64,000 bases of DNA from the NCBI GenBank assembly GCA_029378245.1, contig JARKIF010000012.1:1116001-1180000 (forward strand), written 5' to 3'. The position numbers and the translations under genes were made by a program. Shown piece by piece: positions 11,107 to 22,774 of the stretch. How positions within the stretch are numbered: position 1 is the first letter of the stretch; the number at the start of each line of letters is the position of its first letter. Source of the stretch: Roridomyces roridus (taxonomy: Eukaryota; Basidiomycota; Agaricomycetes; Agaricales; Mycenaceae). Below the pieces are notes generated by a model. It did not search any database. It had not been told where the DNA came from and saw nothing but the letters and a program-made list of their open reading frames with translations.

Positions 11107-13764
11107 CCCGTAGCAGTGGTCCCAATGCAAAGTAAGTCGATAACACTCCAGCGTGCCAATGCAAAGTTCACTGAGACTTGTCGGCCCACTGAAATTTAGT
11201 AGGGCCAGCTCCCCGGCAGGTGTTGGGTGACGCCGGCATCCCTCGGTTAGTGTTGAGTTTGATGGCAAGCACATATCCGTTGGAAATGGAGAAAATGGCT
11301 GATGGCAGATGTGATAACCATAAACATTGATTCATGCCATCAGAACAACCCAAGGAATCATTGATACCTTTATCGATCGGTGAACACCCCCGGCATGGAT
11401 CAAAAAATGATACAGGATCAAAAAATCAAAGTTGTAGAGTAAATTTCTAGCTACAGATTCACCCTATATAGTACTAGCTCAAAAAGCTTGGCTGGTTCAG
11501 GAAATGCAAAATACTTTCCAAGCCCCGGCTTCAAGAATGTGAAACCCCTTTACTATATGGTTCAAAATGTGTGGGCCACTTCTTAGGGTGTTTTGATGAA
11601 GATTTTTGGGGCACACGGCACAGGACAGGGTTAAGAGAGGTACAACATGTGCGGCCCGTGCATCGAATAGCCCCCTATGCAACAGTTATCATGGTGGCCT
11701 AGTGTAATGGTTTCCGTGTTTCTTAATAACCTTTGGCTTATTCATCCATTTTGCAACGGTCTGGAGTTCAAATCCCGGCACGCACATCCCTTTTTTGTAG
11801 CTTCCATATGCTGTGATGCCTCCATTCAGATCCTTTGAGTCTCTGTATACTTACTCTAGCACTCCTCCAGATGGGCCACATGTCTTTACACCAGCCATTT
11901 ATGCTCTCTAAGAGGGGCAACTACTCAATGATTCAAAACATTGATTCCTTGGTAGTGACTGCTATTCTTGACCAGATGTGTGATCTGTGTGTTCAAAGTC
12001 TGATCCTAACCTACAGTAGCCCATATTTGAACATGGTTCAACTAAGGACCATGATCTCAGAGAGATTATGGCTGAACTCTGGGAGCAGTAGCTGGACCCC
12101 AGTTCTCACTACAGGTAGCTACTACACTGGTTCCAACACCACAGTGGACATGACCCTTGCCATTAGAATCTAATGGATGCAAGAAACTACCCAAAATATG
12201 GGCAAAGACCTGAGATCTGAGTGCAATCATTTTCAGCTGATCCCTCTTATTCTGCACCTAGAGAGCCATGTATCTGCATTGAGAGGTTCAAAACTATATG
12301 GAACATCTTATGATTACTCCCTCTACTCATATATGTAAAGGTTCTTGCAATATTCCTCTGGTTGAGTTGAGGTCTGTCCGTATTGAAGGGCAAGAATTTG
12401 TTCAAATGGCCAGTAGAGGTCTTGAACAGAACTCCATGGATCCTGTACCAATCCTCAAGATCAATGACATTTTCTGGACCCCTTGAGTTCCCTCTCCATA
12501 CTGGTCACTTCCAATGGGCCAGACTCAACTCCATTGGTCCCCTATTAGCAGAATGATTGGAAAATCTCTGTGCATATAACTTGCCCTTCTGAGAAGATAT
12601 TCAACTAGTCTTTGCTGCTACAGGCTTCATGAAGGTAATAGAATCTGTATTTTATAGTTTGCCCAAGGAAGAAAATTGAAGAGCCTGAGCATTACAAGGA
12701 ACACCTTCTCTAGTGGCATATGTCCCTTTCCCCTAGCCCATTGAGCAGCTTTATACAATGGGACTTCAGACTCCATTCAGAATATATACTCATTCCTTGG
12801 GGCACCAAAGATCGGGTTATCCAGTGCCACTATCAATACCTACACCTAGATCTACCTTTTATCTCATTCACTTATATTACTCTCCCAAGGGTCACATCCA
12901 GGCCGATATCTCAGATCTAGCATCCTATGTGGTACCAGAACATGTTTTGACCACAGATAACACAATTGTAAGACAGAATGGAAATGATATCAAGGATGCA
13001 AAAATAAACACACCATTTGCACTTTTACAGCAGGTTCCTACACCGGATATGAGGATAGGTATTGTCAGACCATGTGAAAGGCTTATAGCAACAATAGTTG
13101 TCTGCAAGACCAGGCAAGGTTTCAAGAGGCAAGCACAATGGGAGTGCAAAAGCAGAGAATTGCCTATCTGGGCCAAAGGCGTAGTGGCCCAATTAGGAAG
13201 ACCATCAGAAATGCCAAAGATTCTGAGATCCTGAGCTGATGGCGGCACCCCAAGGTCAGAAAAGACCACAATTGAGTGTGTAGGGAGTTGTGAGACCCAG
13301 TGGACATCACAAGTATACCACTTAGACATAAAAGACTCGTGTTTGAAAAAGTATTTTGCATTTTGCGGGCCAACCAGTCAGTTTGATATCAAACACTATC
13401 GACAACTCCTGTAGCCCTTGAGCGGCTCTACAACTTTGATTTTTCTGATGGCCGGATCATTCTTGATGCATGCCGCCGTTCTAAATCACTCAGGGATTAA
13501 TATCACGTTTTGGCACGGCCATCAATCATTTCTACCAATCCCGAGAAGGCCAAAGTCTGCCAAACAGTAAATTATTCAGTTTCAACAGTATATAGGTTTA
13601 CCATCGAATTCTGATGTGCTGCCGCGGTGTGCCGATCAAACTGAAGGGCTGCCGGAGAGCTGCCCCTACCAAATTTTAGTGGTCCGACAAGTCTCGACGA
13701 ACTTTGCATTGGCACGCTGGAGTGTTCACGGCTTGTTTTGCATTAACACTACAGCATGGGCTGC
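11107..13764. mobile_element. 2.66-kb element with long imperfect TIRs and 8-bp TSD
   Basis: GTTGCCCA flanks the element on both sides (11099-11106 and 13765-13772), and excision restores the MYND frame. The outer ~420 bp of each end are imperfect inverted copies; the best block, from AACACTCCAGCGTGCCAATG through CAAAGTT, extends over about 80 bp, and shared words such as ATCAAAGTTGTAGAG and ATGCAAAATACTTT continue inward. The core, roughly 11800-13340, is AT-rich with very few CG dinucleotides and only short frames (for example 11835-12173 and 12758-13234) that I cannot assign. The 8-bp duplication points to the hAT group, but no transposase was recognised, so it is non-autonomous or decayed. 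Confidence 0.8.
11694..11796 (+). ncRNA. tRNA-like sequence with Pol III signals, probably degenerate
   Basis: A box-A-like TGGCCTAGTG is followed about 60 bp later by a box-B-like GAGTTCAAATCC and then by a run of six T at 11790-11796, the usual Pol III terminator. The acceptor and anticodon stems do not pair convincingly, so it is not a normal tRNA. It lies inside the 2.66-kb element and could be a tRNA-derived SINE head or a tRNA pseudogene. Confidence 0.35.
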
Positions 13765-14689
13765 GTTGCCCAACTTGACCACCCCGATCTCCCCTTCATG
13801 ACCGGGCTTAGCATCGTCTTCGACATTCTGAAAAAGGGACATACCTTGACCGAGGATGATTTCCAGGTGAGCGTCATATCCCGTGTGGCGATCCCAACTC
13901 TCAAACTTTACGATAAGGTTAGGATGCCCGCGAGAAGTTCACCCTCTCTGCGACGTCGCCCGATGCACAGGCCAAGGTTTCCGTCCTGGAGTCGGAAATC
14001 TGTGTGTCACGCTCGACAAAATCTTTGCTCGCATGCCCCACGCGAAGAGCATCTGGGGATCGACCATCTCTCGTCAGCCCATGAACTTTACATCCAACTC
14101 GATTCCGGTACCCGCTGATGCTGATCCGAACGCCGCCCTCGCTGCGTGGTTGACAACGCTTCATACCACGCCCCTCGAAGAACTCAGCTCTCAAATTCGT
14201 GGGCTGGACGAGGGCAGCCAGAGACACGGGAAAGCACGGCTGTACTCGTGTGCCTCGTGTTGTAAAACCAGCGTAACACTCAAAGAATGCGCTCGGTGCC
14301 AAAAAGCCAGGTATTAATTAATTATCTACTCCTCAAGTCAAGTGGATTCGATTTTTGAACAGATATTGCGACAAATGTCAGAAGAAGCATTGGAAAGTTC
14401 ACCGTGCGGTGTGCAAAGCTGATGAGGTGTGCAAAGCTGAGGGGGCAGACGATTGAATACATGCGAACGATTTCTTGGTAGATGAAGTTCCCTGTACTTA
14501 CGTCTTGTGGTCTTGCTTCACTTGCTATTTGGCTCGACTCGTTATCCGCGAGTGTCCGTTTCTTGTAGGGTCAAATTGGATCCTTCTCCTGGCGCGGAGA
14601 AATCCTTCACTTCAAGGCATTTTGAGTACGGGTGTAAACACCGACGCGTCAGGAAATGGCATGGTTCGAACAAGAATCGGTGAAGTGAA

Positions 14690-16080
14690 CTAACTGGTAC
14701 CAGGATGCACGATACTAGTCTTCCCCAAAACGGACGCCACTACTCTGATCCGCGTCGACGCGGGGACGGAAGCGTAGATCATCGACTCAAACAGGTTTCC
14801 CCCAAATGACCCAGTCAACACGAGGATGCGAAGCTCCATGAGACCCTCGATTTCGCTGCTCTGCAACAACTCTGCAACCGGTGCAACCGGGACAGTCGCC
14901 GTCATAGAAGGAATCACAACACCCAATGTTTTCTGCCCCGAGGTTAATGTGAGGGCGCGGAGCGAGAAATGAGCGGTGATGCGGGCAAGGAGGGGTAAAA
15001 GTTGAGCAGAGACGCTCATTTTACCAGCTGCCACATCGAAATTCACGGCGTTATGCACGATAAGATGCTGGAGACCGGTGCAATGCGTCCAGTCCACAGT
15101 CGGAGGAACGTCTGATGTAAAATTTCAGTCAGACTCAAACTTTAGATCCACGCCCAAAGTAAAACGTACAGGGCCCCTGGAGAGACAAGTCCACAAGATG
15201 ATCGCCGAGGCATTGCAGATACCGTCCCAGAACCGGCCAGCCTGCCTCATTCCAGGAGTGGTAATGATGTGTCAGTTTCCGCGCTCGCAAACAGAAGAGC
15301 ATCCTCTCTTCCGGCTGTCCCTTCAAACACAGTTCCAGGGAGTCCACATCTACGGTGGGAAGCGTACAGTGGTCCTGGTCTACAGATTCGCAGTTCCAGA
15401 GGACAAGGTGCTGGAGAGCGGGGAGACCGCTGATGGATCCTAGAAATCCGGCACGAGTCGTGAATGTACATTCCGTCAACCACAGGCTGATGAGTGTCTG
15501 GAGTGGGGGAAGCTCTGCGATGTCAACCCGATACATTGTAAGGTACATCAACGCCGAGAAATGGCCCAAGACAGGCAGGATGGTGGGTTTGTATTGGTCC
15601 TGAGATCCCATAGAGAGCACTAAGCGGCGAATGAAAGGAGGGAATGTCGTCTCCGGAGTGGTGAAGATGTCGAGAAACTTGGGCAAACTTTTGGGGCGGA
15701 AGCGAATGCGCAACTGGAGTTCGCCACGTGCGAATGGGACCCAGGTGCGACAGACCAAGGCGCAGGATACTGTACTATTTCAACCGCATCTTCGGTCACG
15801 CGTCACAGCGACGGCCGAAATGAAGGTTGAAAATAGGTGTCCCGTGTCACAGGCCTCTCCTCCTGCCCCAAAAGGCAATGATACCATCAAAAATTCCGGG
15901 CCGCCTTTGGCGGCCTTCCTTATATGGTAATTCGAATGTTGAAAAAGTGAAGGATGAAGGTCACAGGTCACAAGGGCCGAAGATCCGGTTGAAATAGTAC
16001 AGTAAGAGTGCGTGCTGATATCCGTCCAGCTGCTCGAGGATGACGCCGACGAGTTCGGATGGGAGGTGCGGGTAAGACAT
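14690..16080 (-). pseudogene. F-box/LRR protein A, interrupted by a MITE
   Basis: The start MSYPHLPSELVGVILEQLDG leads into the F-box, which breaks after HALL and resumes as SCALVCRTWVPFARGE once a 233-bp MITE and one TA are removed. Leucine-rich repeats follow (for example LPPLQTLISLWLTECTF). A 59-nt intron at 15170-15112 precedes the second exon, VPPTVDWTHCTGLQHL, which ends HPGTS at 14690. F-box proteins link substrates to Skp1-Cul1 ubiquitin ligases; the substrate is unknown. The ending HPGTS is shared with gene B next door, so A and B are tandem duplicates in the same orientation. With the MITE present the frame is closed, so the gene is inactive unless the insert is spliced. Confidence 0.82.
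15770..16002. mobile_element. TA-duplicating MITE (Tc1/mariner-like)
   Basis: The ends CTGTACTATTTCAACCG are inverted repeats and TA flanks each side (15768-15769 and 16003-16004). Excision joins CAC GCA CTC TTA TCC TGC, giving HALLSCALVC, the expected F-box sequence. At 233 bp it has no coding capacity. Confidence 0.9.
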
Positions 16081-16158
16081 TGGGGTGCTGGTGTGAGTCA
16101 AGGCTGGATAGGAGCCATAGGAGCAATAATAAATTATTTCGTGAATATATCACGTGAA

Positions 16159-17345
16159 CTAACTTGTGCCAGGGTGCACGACAGTAGCCCTCCCCTCCAC
16201 ACCTGCCACTACCCTGATCCGGGTCGACGATGGAACAGACTCGCGGATTATCGACTCGAAGATGTTCGCCCCCGATTGGGAAAATACCCCGGTTTCCACA
16301 AGGATGCGAAGCTCCATGAGACCCTCGATGTCTTTGCTTCGTAACAAGTCCGCAGCAGATGCCACCGGAGTAGTGGCCTTGATAGATCTAAGATTCGAGA
16401 CCATCTGAATGCTGCCAGGACGTCAATGTGAGGGTGCGAAGCGAGCAGTGAGCGGTGATGCGGGTAAGGAGGTGTAGAAGTGGAGTAGAGACGTTCATTC
16501 TGCGAGCCTCAAGATCAAAATGCGCGGCTCCGGACACGGTAAGATGCTGAAGACCAGTGCAATGCGCGAACTTCACAGTCAACGGAATATCTGATTCGAC
16601 AATTGAGTCTGCTTTGCTTTGGGATTGAAGAAAAACATACTAGTCCCATTGAGGTGTAGGTATACAAGATGACAGCCTAGGTGTCGCAGATAACCTCCGT
16701 AAACCGCCCAGGTTTCCTGGTGGTCCGGAGAATAGAGCCTTAATTTCCGCGGTCGCAAACAGAAAAGTATGCTCTCCTCCGGATTTTCTACCAAACGCAC
16801 TGCCAGGGTGTTCACAACTACCGTGGGAAGTGTAGAGCGTTCCTGGTCGTCGTCTGCAGATTCGCATTTCCAAAGGTCAAATCAAAACGTCGGAGAGCGG
16901 GAAGGTTGGTCAAGGATCGTAAAAATCGGCCACGGCTCGTCAATTTACAGGACAAAAAATTGAGGCTGATGAGTGTGGGTACCGGCGGGAGTTGAGCGAT
17001 GCGCATCCCGAGCATTCTCAGGTGCTTCAACGCCGGGAATCGACCCAATAACGGCAAGAGCGCGGCTTCATCTTCAGCCTGTTGTCCCCACAAGGAGATT
17101 TCTAGGCGGCGAATGAAAGAAGGGAATGTGGCCTGTGGAGCATTGAACAGGTCGACAAAGCGTAAGGTTTTGCGGGGGTCGTCGATGCCTCGGCGTAGTA
17201 TGACGAGCTCCATTTCGCCACGTGCGAATGGGACCCATACGCGACAGACCAAGGCGCATGCCAAGATGGTCTTCGGATCGAGATAGGCATCCACATGGCC
17301 GATGATGAGGCCAACGAGTTCGGTTGGGATGTGGCGGCGGGGCAT
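16159..17345 (-). pseudogene. F-box/LRR protein B, two frameshifts
   Basis: The start MPRRHIPTELVGLIIGHVDA is followed by F-box residues LACALVCRVWVPFARGE and a leucine-rich region. Near 16876 the frame must lose one base to move from DLTF to the expected CESADDDQERSTLPT; near 16405 a one-base gain separates LTSWQHS from the downstream frame RSIKATTPVASAADLL. The intron at 16640-16591 is normal (GTATGT...CAG). The end is HPGTS, as in gene A. Two independent shifts make this a pseudogene unless the assembly is at fault. It is divergent from gene C, with the two starts 199 bp apart. Confidence 0.8.
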
Positions 17346-17544
17346 TGGGCGTCGGCCGATGGTGGTGTGAGTCAAGTCTGGATTGATGCGGATCAAAGCG
17401 CTGTTAGTCTGTTTTCCGTCCACGTTCACCGGTTCACCTTGCGTCCACTATTGTCTCCTTCAGCCTCGCACCACGAGTACAGTACTTCTTGCACTACTCA
17501 CCTACCGTGCTCAGAAGACTCCCAAACAGACTCGCCGACTCCGG

Positions 17545-18691
17545 ATGTCTCGCCCAAGACTTCCAGCGGAACTCACTGACCTTGCCATCTCCCAACTTGG
17601 CGACGACTTCTCCGCTCTGCTCGCATGCGCCCTGGTTTGCCGCAACTGGGTCGCATGCTCTCGCAGACATTTTCCCATAATCATCTACGACGACAAAGTC
17701 ACCTCGTTCATCGAGCTCATCCAAAACCCCAAAGCCACCCTTCCCCAGTCTACTCGCCGGCTGGAAGTCGCTCTCGTATTGCAACGAGACGGGTTGGCAG
17801 AGCTCATCCTCCCATTTATACCCACATTCACGGCTCTACACTCCCTTCAGCTGTCTCAGATGCGCCTCGCCGAGTTCCCGTCGCATCCGACCGTGGTCGA
17901 ACTCACACTCTCCAACTGCCACTTTGAGTCGTGGGCCGGTATCCTTGGATCCGTGGCCAGCTTCCCCCGCCTCCGCCATCTGGCGTTGGAGACCCCGATG
18001 TGGAACGATTCGTCTCTGCTCCAGGTACAAAATGTCGCTCCGATTGACCTGGAGTCCTTGCAGATGGACTTGATCCCGCGTCCGGACAATTTCCACGTCC
18101 TGCGCCCCCGAAAAATGATTTTCAAGTGTTTCCTCTATTCCACAGCCGATGCGGGTCCGACCACAAGATACCTGCACGTTCTGGGCAGGCATCTAACGGA
18201 ACTATGTCTCCAAGGTCCAGGTATGTCTCTGCCCTGAGATTATCGTGTGTGCAGAGTCCTGACCGTTTTCAGATATATCATCGCAAATTGACCTTTCCCG
18301 CAACACCAACCTCCAACGGCTCGAAATAGGCGGAGTCTACATAACCTCTGACGTGGAAGCGCTGCGCGTCTCCCCTCTCCTCCTCCCCTTCCTCCCCCGG
18401 ATCGCTGCCCACTGTCAGCTCCAAACCTTAACGCTCTCCGTCTCGAGCCCGGCACCTCCCTGGGCTCGCATGACTCTGACGTCGCTCTCTCAGGAATTGA
18501 TCAAGGACCTCCTGCAAATCCCAGGACTGGAGGGATTGAGAGAGCTGCGGATCGTTCTGTCGGGGCTCCCTCCCCACTATGTAACGGCGAGCTTGGAGGA
18601 AACGGTCTCTGAATTCCTGCCGTCGGAGAGGACGAAGATTGTAGGCGTGGTCGAGGGAAAGATTGTTATCCCTCCGGGGGACTCTGAGTAA
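17545..18691 (+). CDS. F-box/LRR protein C
   Basis: Exon 1 (17545-18220) begins MSRPRLPAELTDLAISQLGD, with the F-box continuing LLACALVCRNWVACSRRH. Leucine-rich repeats follow, such as LHSLQLSQMRLAEFPSHP and VVELTLSNCHFESW. The intron 18221-18272 (GTATGT...TTCAG) is in phase and leads to DISSQIDLSRNTNLQRLEI. The 364-residue product ends VVEGKIVIPPGDSE. The frame is uninterrupted, one of two intact members in this cluster. The role is inferred from the family: a cytosolic or nuclear SCF adaptor recognising unknown substrates by the repeats. Confidence 0.88.
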
Positions 18692-19005
18692 TTATTTCTT
18701 GCGCTGTTTCGAGCATAATACTTATGACAACCTCGAATAACTACTGTTGCCAGCTGGAGCTTGACTAGCTATAGTCGCCCAGGCGGAGACGAATTTGGGC
18801 AAGCCGTTTGAAGTCCAGCTCCAAGTGGCTTGGCTCCCAGCGCAAGCGCGGCTGAGCTATTCTTCTGTTCACCCTCAACTGAAAGGTACGCTAAGAACGC
18901 ATGGTCGCCACCTGGGATCTTCCTCTCTCGTTAGTAGGCTAGGTCACATCTTCTGAGGCGCGGGGGTATCAAATCGACGTACTATGCCCTGTTGTAAGTA
19001 CGTGT

Positions 19006-20200
19006 CTACACAGCTGCGCGAATCCGCACGCCGATTCGCCCCCCGTGGCAGCGCACAATACTAACTCTGGAAGACGAAAGAGGGATACTACCTCCCCGAA
19101 TTATCGCCTCCGTCGCGCGAATCGTCGACGACCAATCCGGTGCGTCCACCTTCCCTCTAGCCACATCAACCGTGACTTCCAAATCATCTGCTAGCATGTC
19201 CGAGCTTAGCAGCTGCGAGACGAGTTCCTCCATTGAGAGCATCTCGTATCCGACGACCTCGACGTCCAGCTCCGGGGTCACCGGCAGGGTGAGACTCTTC
19301 AGCCGACAGAATCCGACGATGCGTGCGAGGTGGCGGAGAATATGGGGAGAGACGCCAACAGTCTGTTTAGGTACGCTGATCCGCACGGCGTTGGATATCG
19401 TGAGGTGCTGAAGACCGCTGTTGTGCGTGAACTCCATCGCAGACGGAACGTCTAAGAGTTCAGGTCAGACTTTCTGCGTTGAGCATTGAAATGAGATACT
19501 CACCTGGATTGTCAAGATGTAAGCTCTCGAGATGGACGCCAAGGTACCGGAGGTACCTTGACATGGTCAGGAAGATGGCGGGTGACTGGACGTAGGATTG
19601 GAGCTGCAGCCGTCGCGGCCTCCACGAGAACAAGATGTCCTCTTGCGGAATTTGATTGGGAAGAATGAGATTCAACGAGTCGAGCTCGATGGTGGGGAGG
19701 ACCGGTCGGTCCCCTGATAAATAGTCCTTCCATTTCATCGACAATAACGTCAGGTGTCGCAGGAGAGGGAGTCCGGACAGCGACTGTACGAGGTCGGAGT
19801 ATCTTTTGAATGTGCAGAAAAGAAGATTGAGCTCCGTGAGGTTGGACAGTGGCGGTAACCTCTGGGTGAGGAGCATGGTCGCCATCGTGAGGGACAGCAG
19901 GACGGAAAACTGGGGTAACGTGGGCAAGGAGAGCGGCAGATCCGCCTCCGCGTAGGCCCAAGGATTTCGGTCTGGGAAGTAAACGCGCCGGACAAATGGA
20001 CGAAAGGTCGTTTGCCGGGCGTTGAACAGGGAGACGAAGGTGATTAACGTGTCGTGGCGGATATACAGTGTGAGATTGCCTCGTGCAGACGGGACCCAGT
20101 CTCGACAGACCAAGGCGCATGCCAAGACGGTGGCTCGATCCTCGGAAAGGTGACTGATGACGAGGTCGATCAGTTCTTGAGAGAGATCGGGGGAGTGCAT
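19006..20200 (-). CDS. F-box/LRR protein D
   Basis: The chosen start MHSPDLSQELIDLVISHLSE places the F-box at the very N-terminus, as in the paralogues; an in-frame ATG 60 bases upstream would add 20 residues. The F-box reads VLACALVCRDWVPSARG, followed by leucine-rich repeats including LPPLSNLTELNLLFCTF. The intron 19503-19452 (GTGAGT...CTTAG) joins LDNPG to DVPSAMEFTHNSGLQHL. The product is 380 residues with no shift or stop. Function as an SCF substrate adaptor is by family only. Confidence 0.87.
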
Positions 20201-21464
20201 TGGTTGCTCTGGAGTGAGCGTGGTGGGAGACGAAAGAGGGTCGTACGTACATACCATCACGGCACTGCCGCACGGAGACGGCGACCATCAGATGATGGTT
20301 CATGCCACAGAAGTTGATCTCGTCTTGGGCTTTTGAAACAAGATGGGCTTACAGAAAATGGATGGCTCCAGCAGCCGTCCAAAGTTGCCGCATTCAACTG
20401 GGAGCAGAACTCGGAAGCTGAGCTTCGCATCCAGTCCCAGATGATACATCACTGATAGCCGGAGGAAACTTGCTAAAAGAAAGCTGAAATGATACAACGT
20501 CCTTGACCCATCTGCATCAATGAAGATGTCGAAGTCCATTGCATTCTCGTGTGGAGCTATCTCCGAAGTGTTGAAGTGAGCCGAGTTGACTGAACGGTCG
20601 GAGAACAGGTTTTTCTATTACGGTGCATTTGATGGTCGACGAATGCAAGCGTAGCCCTTCCCCTATTACTTTCATCCAAGCATTCATCTCCGCATATTGT
20701 TGCACCAGATATAATATGGAGTGGCAACAGTACTGCACGTGGTCGTGTCACTGTCACTGTCAGCCTCGGCCTTCGGACATCACGATCTGATCTCGCCAAG
20801 TCACTCTTGACCAGCGACCACCACCATCAACGCTGTCTCAAACCCTAGCTCATGTCTTGCAAGCCCAGTGGAGCCTGTGGAATCTCTTTGACTGTTTGGA
20901 TAGGTTCTTTTTCGAAGAATCAATCCTTCCAACTGTCCGTTGCCCTGGCGCCGCCTTGTCCTGCCCCAAATCACCCGCTGTTGAGCCCTGCATAATATAG
21001 GTCCCCTGTCCTTAGTCTCGTTATGCAAAAAAATACCTCGCAACGCACGTCAAGGAAGTAATATTGGTCTTCTCCCGGAAGACATACCTGATGCTCTCCT
21101 CGACGACCGGATCCTGATATCATAAACTCACTCAAGCTCTTGGAAACCTTTACAGCCGGTCAGTTCCCGACCCCTTTGTTCAAGAATAGTAATACGTATA
21201 CCCTGCCTTGTCTTCAGGTATAAAAACCAGGCAGCAAACGCCACTCTTTCTCCAAGCCACCTCTTCCCCTCGCTCAACGGGTCCAGAACCCTCCTCGATT
21301 TTCACCGAGTACTTCCTATTCTGCACATTCACTTCTCCTCCTGACATTCCTTCAGGTCCGGAACTTCTTCGCCGCTGTTGTGCTAGTCACTCTCCGCATT
21401 TTACAACACTCTTCGCCTTCCTTTCGACTCCAATCTCAACTTTCTCTCGTGCAACCAAGCCACG
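20201..21464. other. Intergenic region with the promoter of the Egh16-like gene
   Basis: I recognise no gene here. The last 200 bases before 21465 are pyrimidine-rich, as in many highly expressed fungal promoters. A minus-strand frame around 20300-20740 has no known motif and is not called. Confidence 0.5.
21219..21226 (+). promoter_or_regulatory. TATA box of the Egh16-like gene
   Basis: TATAAAAA lies 246 bp upstream of the ATG at 21465 and is followed by a CT-rich leader, a common arrangement in fungal genes with a defined start site. Confidence 0.5.
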
Positions 21465-22774
21465 ATGTTCTTCAACAACCTTTTCGTATTTGCCGCCATT
21501 TCCGCGTCTGCTGTTTGGAACGTCCATGCGCACGGAACCATCACTGGGGTTTCCGGCGCTAACGGCGTCCAGGGCACTGGGTATGTATTCTGTTTGTTCG
21601 TCTGAATTCATCTTACGACGCTTGCTAGGTTTGGAATTCTCGCCAGCACCCCTCGCGACGGCTCCTCGCCCAACCCATTCGAGCAGGACACTAGGTAGCT
21701 ATCCCTTCTTCATACTCTGTGCGGCGCCATCTCATACTGCACATCAGCGTCATCCGTAACCAGGACATCGCCAGCGGCAAGACCGGTGTATGTGGCAAGA
21801 CCAAAGCCGGCGGCAACAATGACGTTGCTTCTCAACTCGCCGGTGAGTGGCATCCCTCCTGCGTCCAATTCTTCGAAAACCGACATAACTTCCAGCCGCT
21901 TCTGCTGCGGGTCTTCCCAGTGCCGCTGCCGACGGCTCGGTCACTATGACCCTGCATCAAGTTAACCAGGACGGCGCCGGGTGAGCTTTGTTCTCGGATA
22001 CTTAGGAAGACGAAATGCTCATGATCTCCTTGTGTAGTCCGTACACCTGCGACGTCTCGGGCGACGGGGGCAACACTTTCCAAGCCGCTACCGTCACGCA
22101 ACAGGTTCCCGGCAAGTTCGGCCTTTCGCTGGCCAAGGCTACCAACTTTACGCTCGTGGCGCAGATGCCTGCGTGAGTCTTTGGTTGGTTCTCCCCCGCG
22201 CACGCCGACTGACGATGCCCCACAGAGGAATGGCGTGCACAGCTGTATGCATACCCAAGTTCCCTTATGTACTGACTTTGACTGACCACGCGATTGATTA
22301 CAGGGACCCAACGGTGACGCGTGCATCATGAGGTTCGTCCATTCCGCATTCGACGGTTTGAATCAATATCCAACCGCACTCGTAGATGCCGCAACCCCGC
22401 TCTGGCAGGTCCTTTTGGCTCTTGCGTGGCTGTGTCGAACGGATCAGGAGGCAACACCACGGCTGCTGCTGCTGCTACCGATGCCTCGACCGACACCGTC
22501 GCCGCCGCCGCTGCTGCGTGCGTTTTTTTCTTTATTTTGAATCTCGGAACCTAACATACCGTTGTTCAGGACTGAGACCGGCGCTGCGGCCGCCGCCGCC
22601 GAGACTCCTGCTGCTGCCGCCGCCCCGGCTGCTGGCGCTGGAGCTGGAGCTGCCGGTGGCCCCCTCGCTGACGTTGCGCAGAAGCTCAAGGGGCTTAAGG
22701 GCCTTAAGGCCAAGCGTCACATTGTTTCGCGGATTGCCGGCAAGAGGTCTGGACACTGGCTTAACAACCAGTAG
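21465..22774 (+). CDS. Egh16-like (GEgh16/Gas1-type) secreted protein
   Basis: Nine exons (21465-21580, 21629-21694, 21748-21842, 21896-21980, 22038-22172, 22226-22244, 22304-22332, 22386-22517, 22570-22774) join in phase to 293 residues. A signal peptide, MFFNNLFVFAAISASAVWNV, precedes a likely cut after HA, so the mature protein would begin HGTITGVSGANGVQG. The conserved core includes TPRDGSSPNPFEQDT, DGSVTMTLHQVNQDGAGPY, several cysteines and MRCRNPALAGPFGSC, which match the Egh16-like family known from plant-pathogen appressoria and found widely in fungi. An Ala/Thr-rich linker and a short basic tail end the protein. The family's biochemical activity is not established. All introns are 48-59 nt with GT-AG ends and the gene looks functional. 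Confidence 0.88.

Larger units (their letters stand above)
8783..14456 (+). pseudogene. MYND zinc-finger protein with helical repeat region, multiply broken
   Basis: Exon 1 (8783-8960) opens MPSKCASVVHRHEGASRNGL; exon 2 (9021-9227) and exon 3 (from 9968) follow. The central part is helical and repeat-like, with the FFYYVLAECNVNEYG and ECSSMTNFVRRRL blocks I associate with agaricomycete MYND proteins. The C-terminus carries CASC, CARC, YCDKC and HWKVHRAVC, a MYND finger in which the third knuckle has one residue fewer than the usual C-x3-C. Damage: a one-base shift near 10425-10445; a 2,658-bp element between DVA and QLDHPDLPF whose precise removal restores the frame; and a frame change at the TG run 14001-14007 (TGTGTGTC). 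The introns at 13869-13925 and 14317-14364 are intact. The family's role (often proposed as protein-interaction scaffolds) is general knowledge; this copy is almost certainly dead unless the indels are assembly errors. Confidence 0.8.

Noticed and set aside
11694..11796. Functional tRNA gene
   Set aside because: The acceptor and anticodon stems do not pair and no anticodon fits with the invariant U33, so only a tRNA-like call is made.
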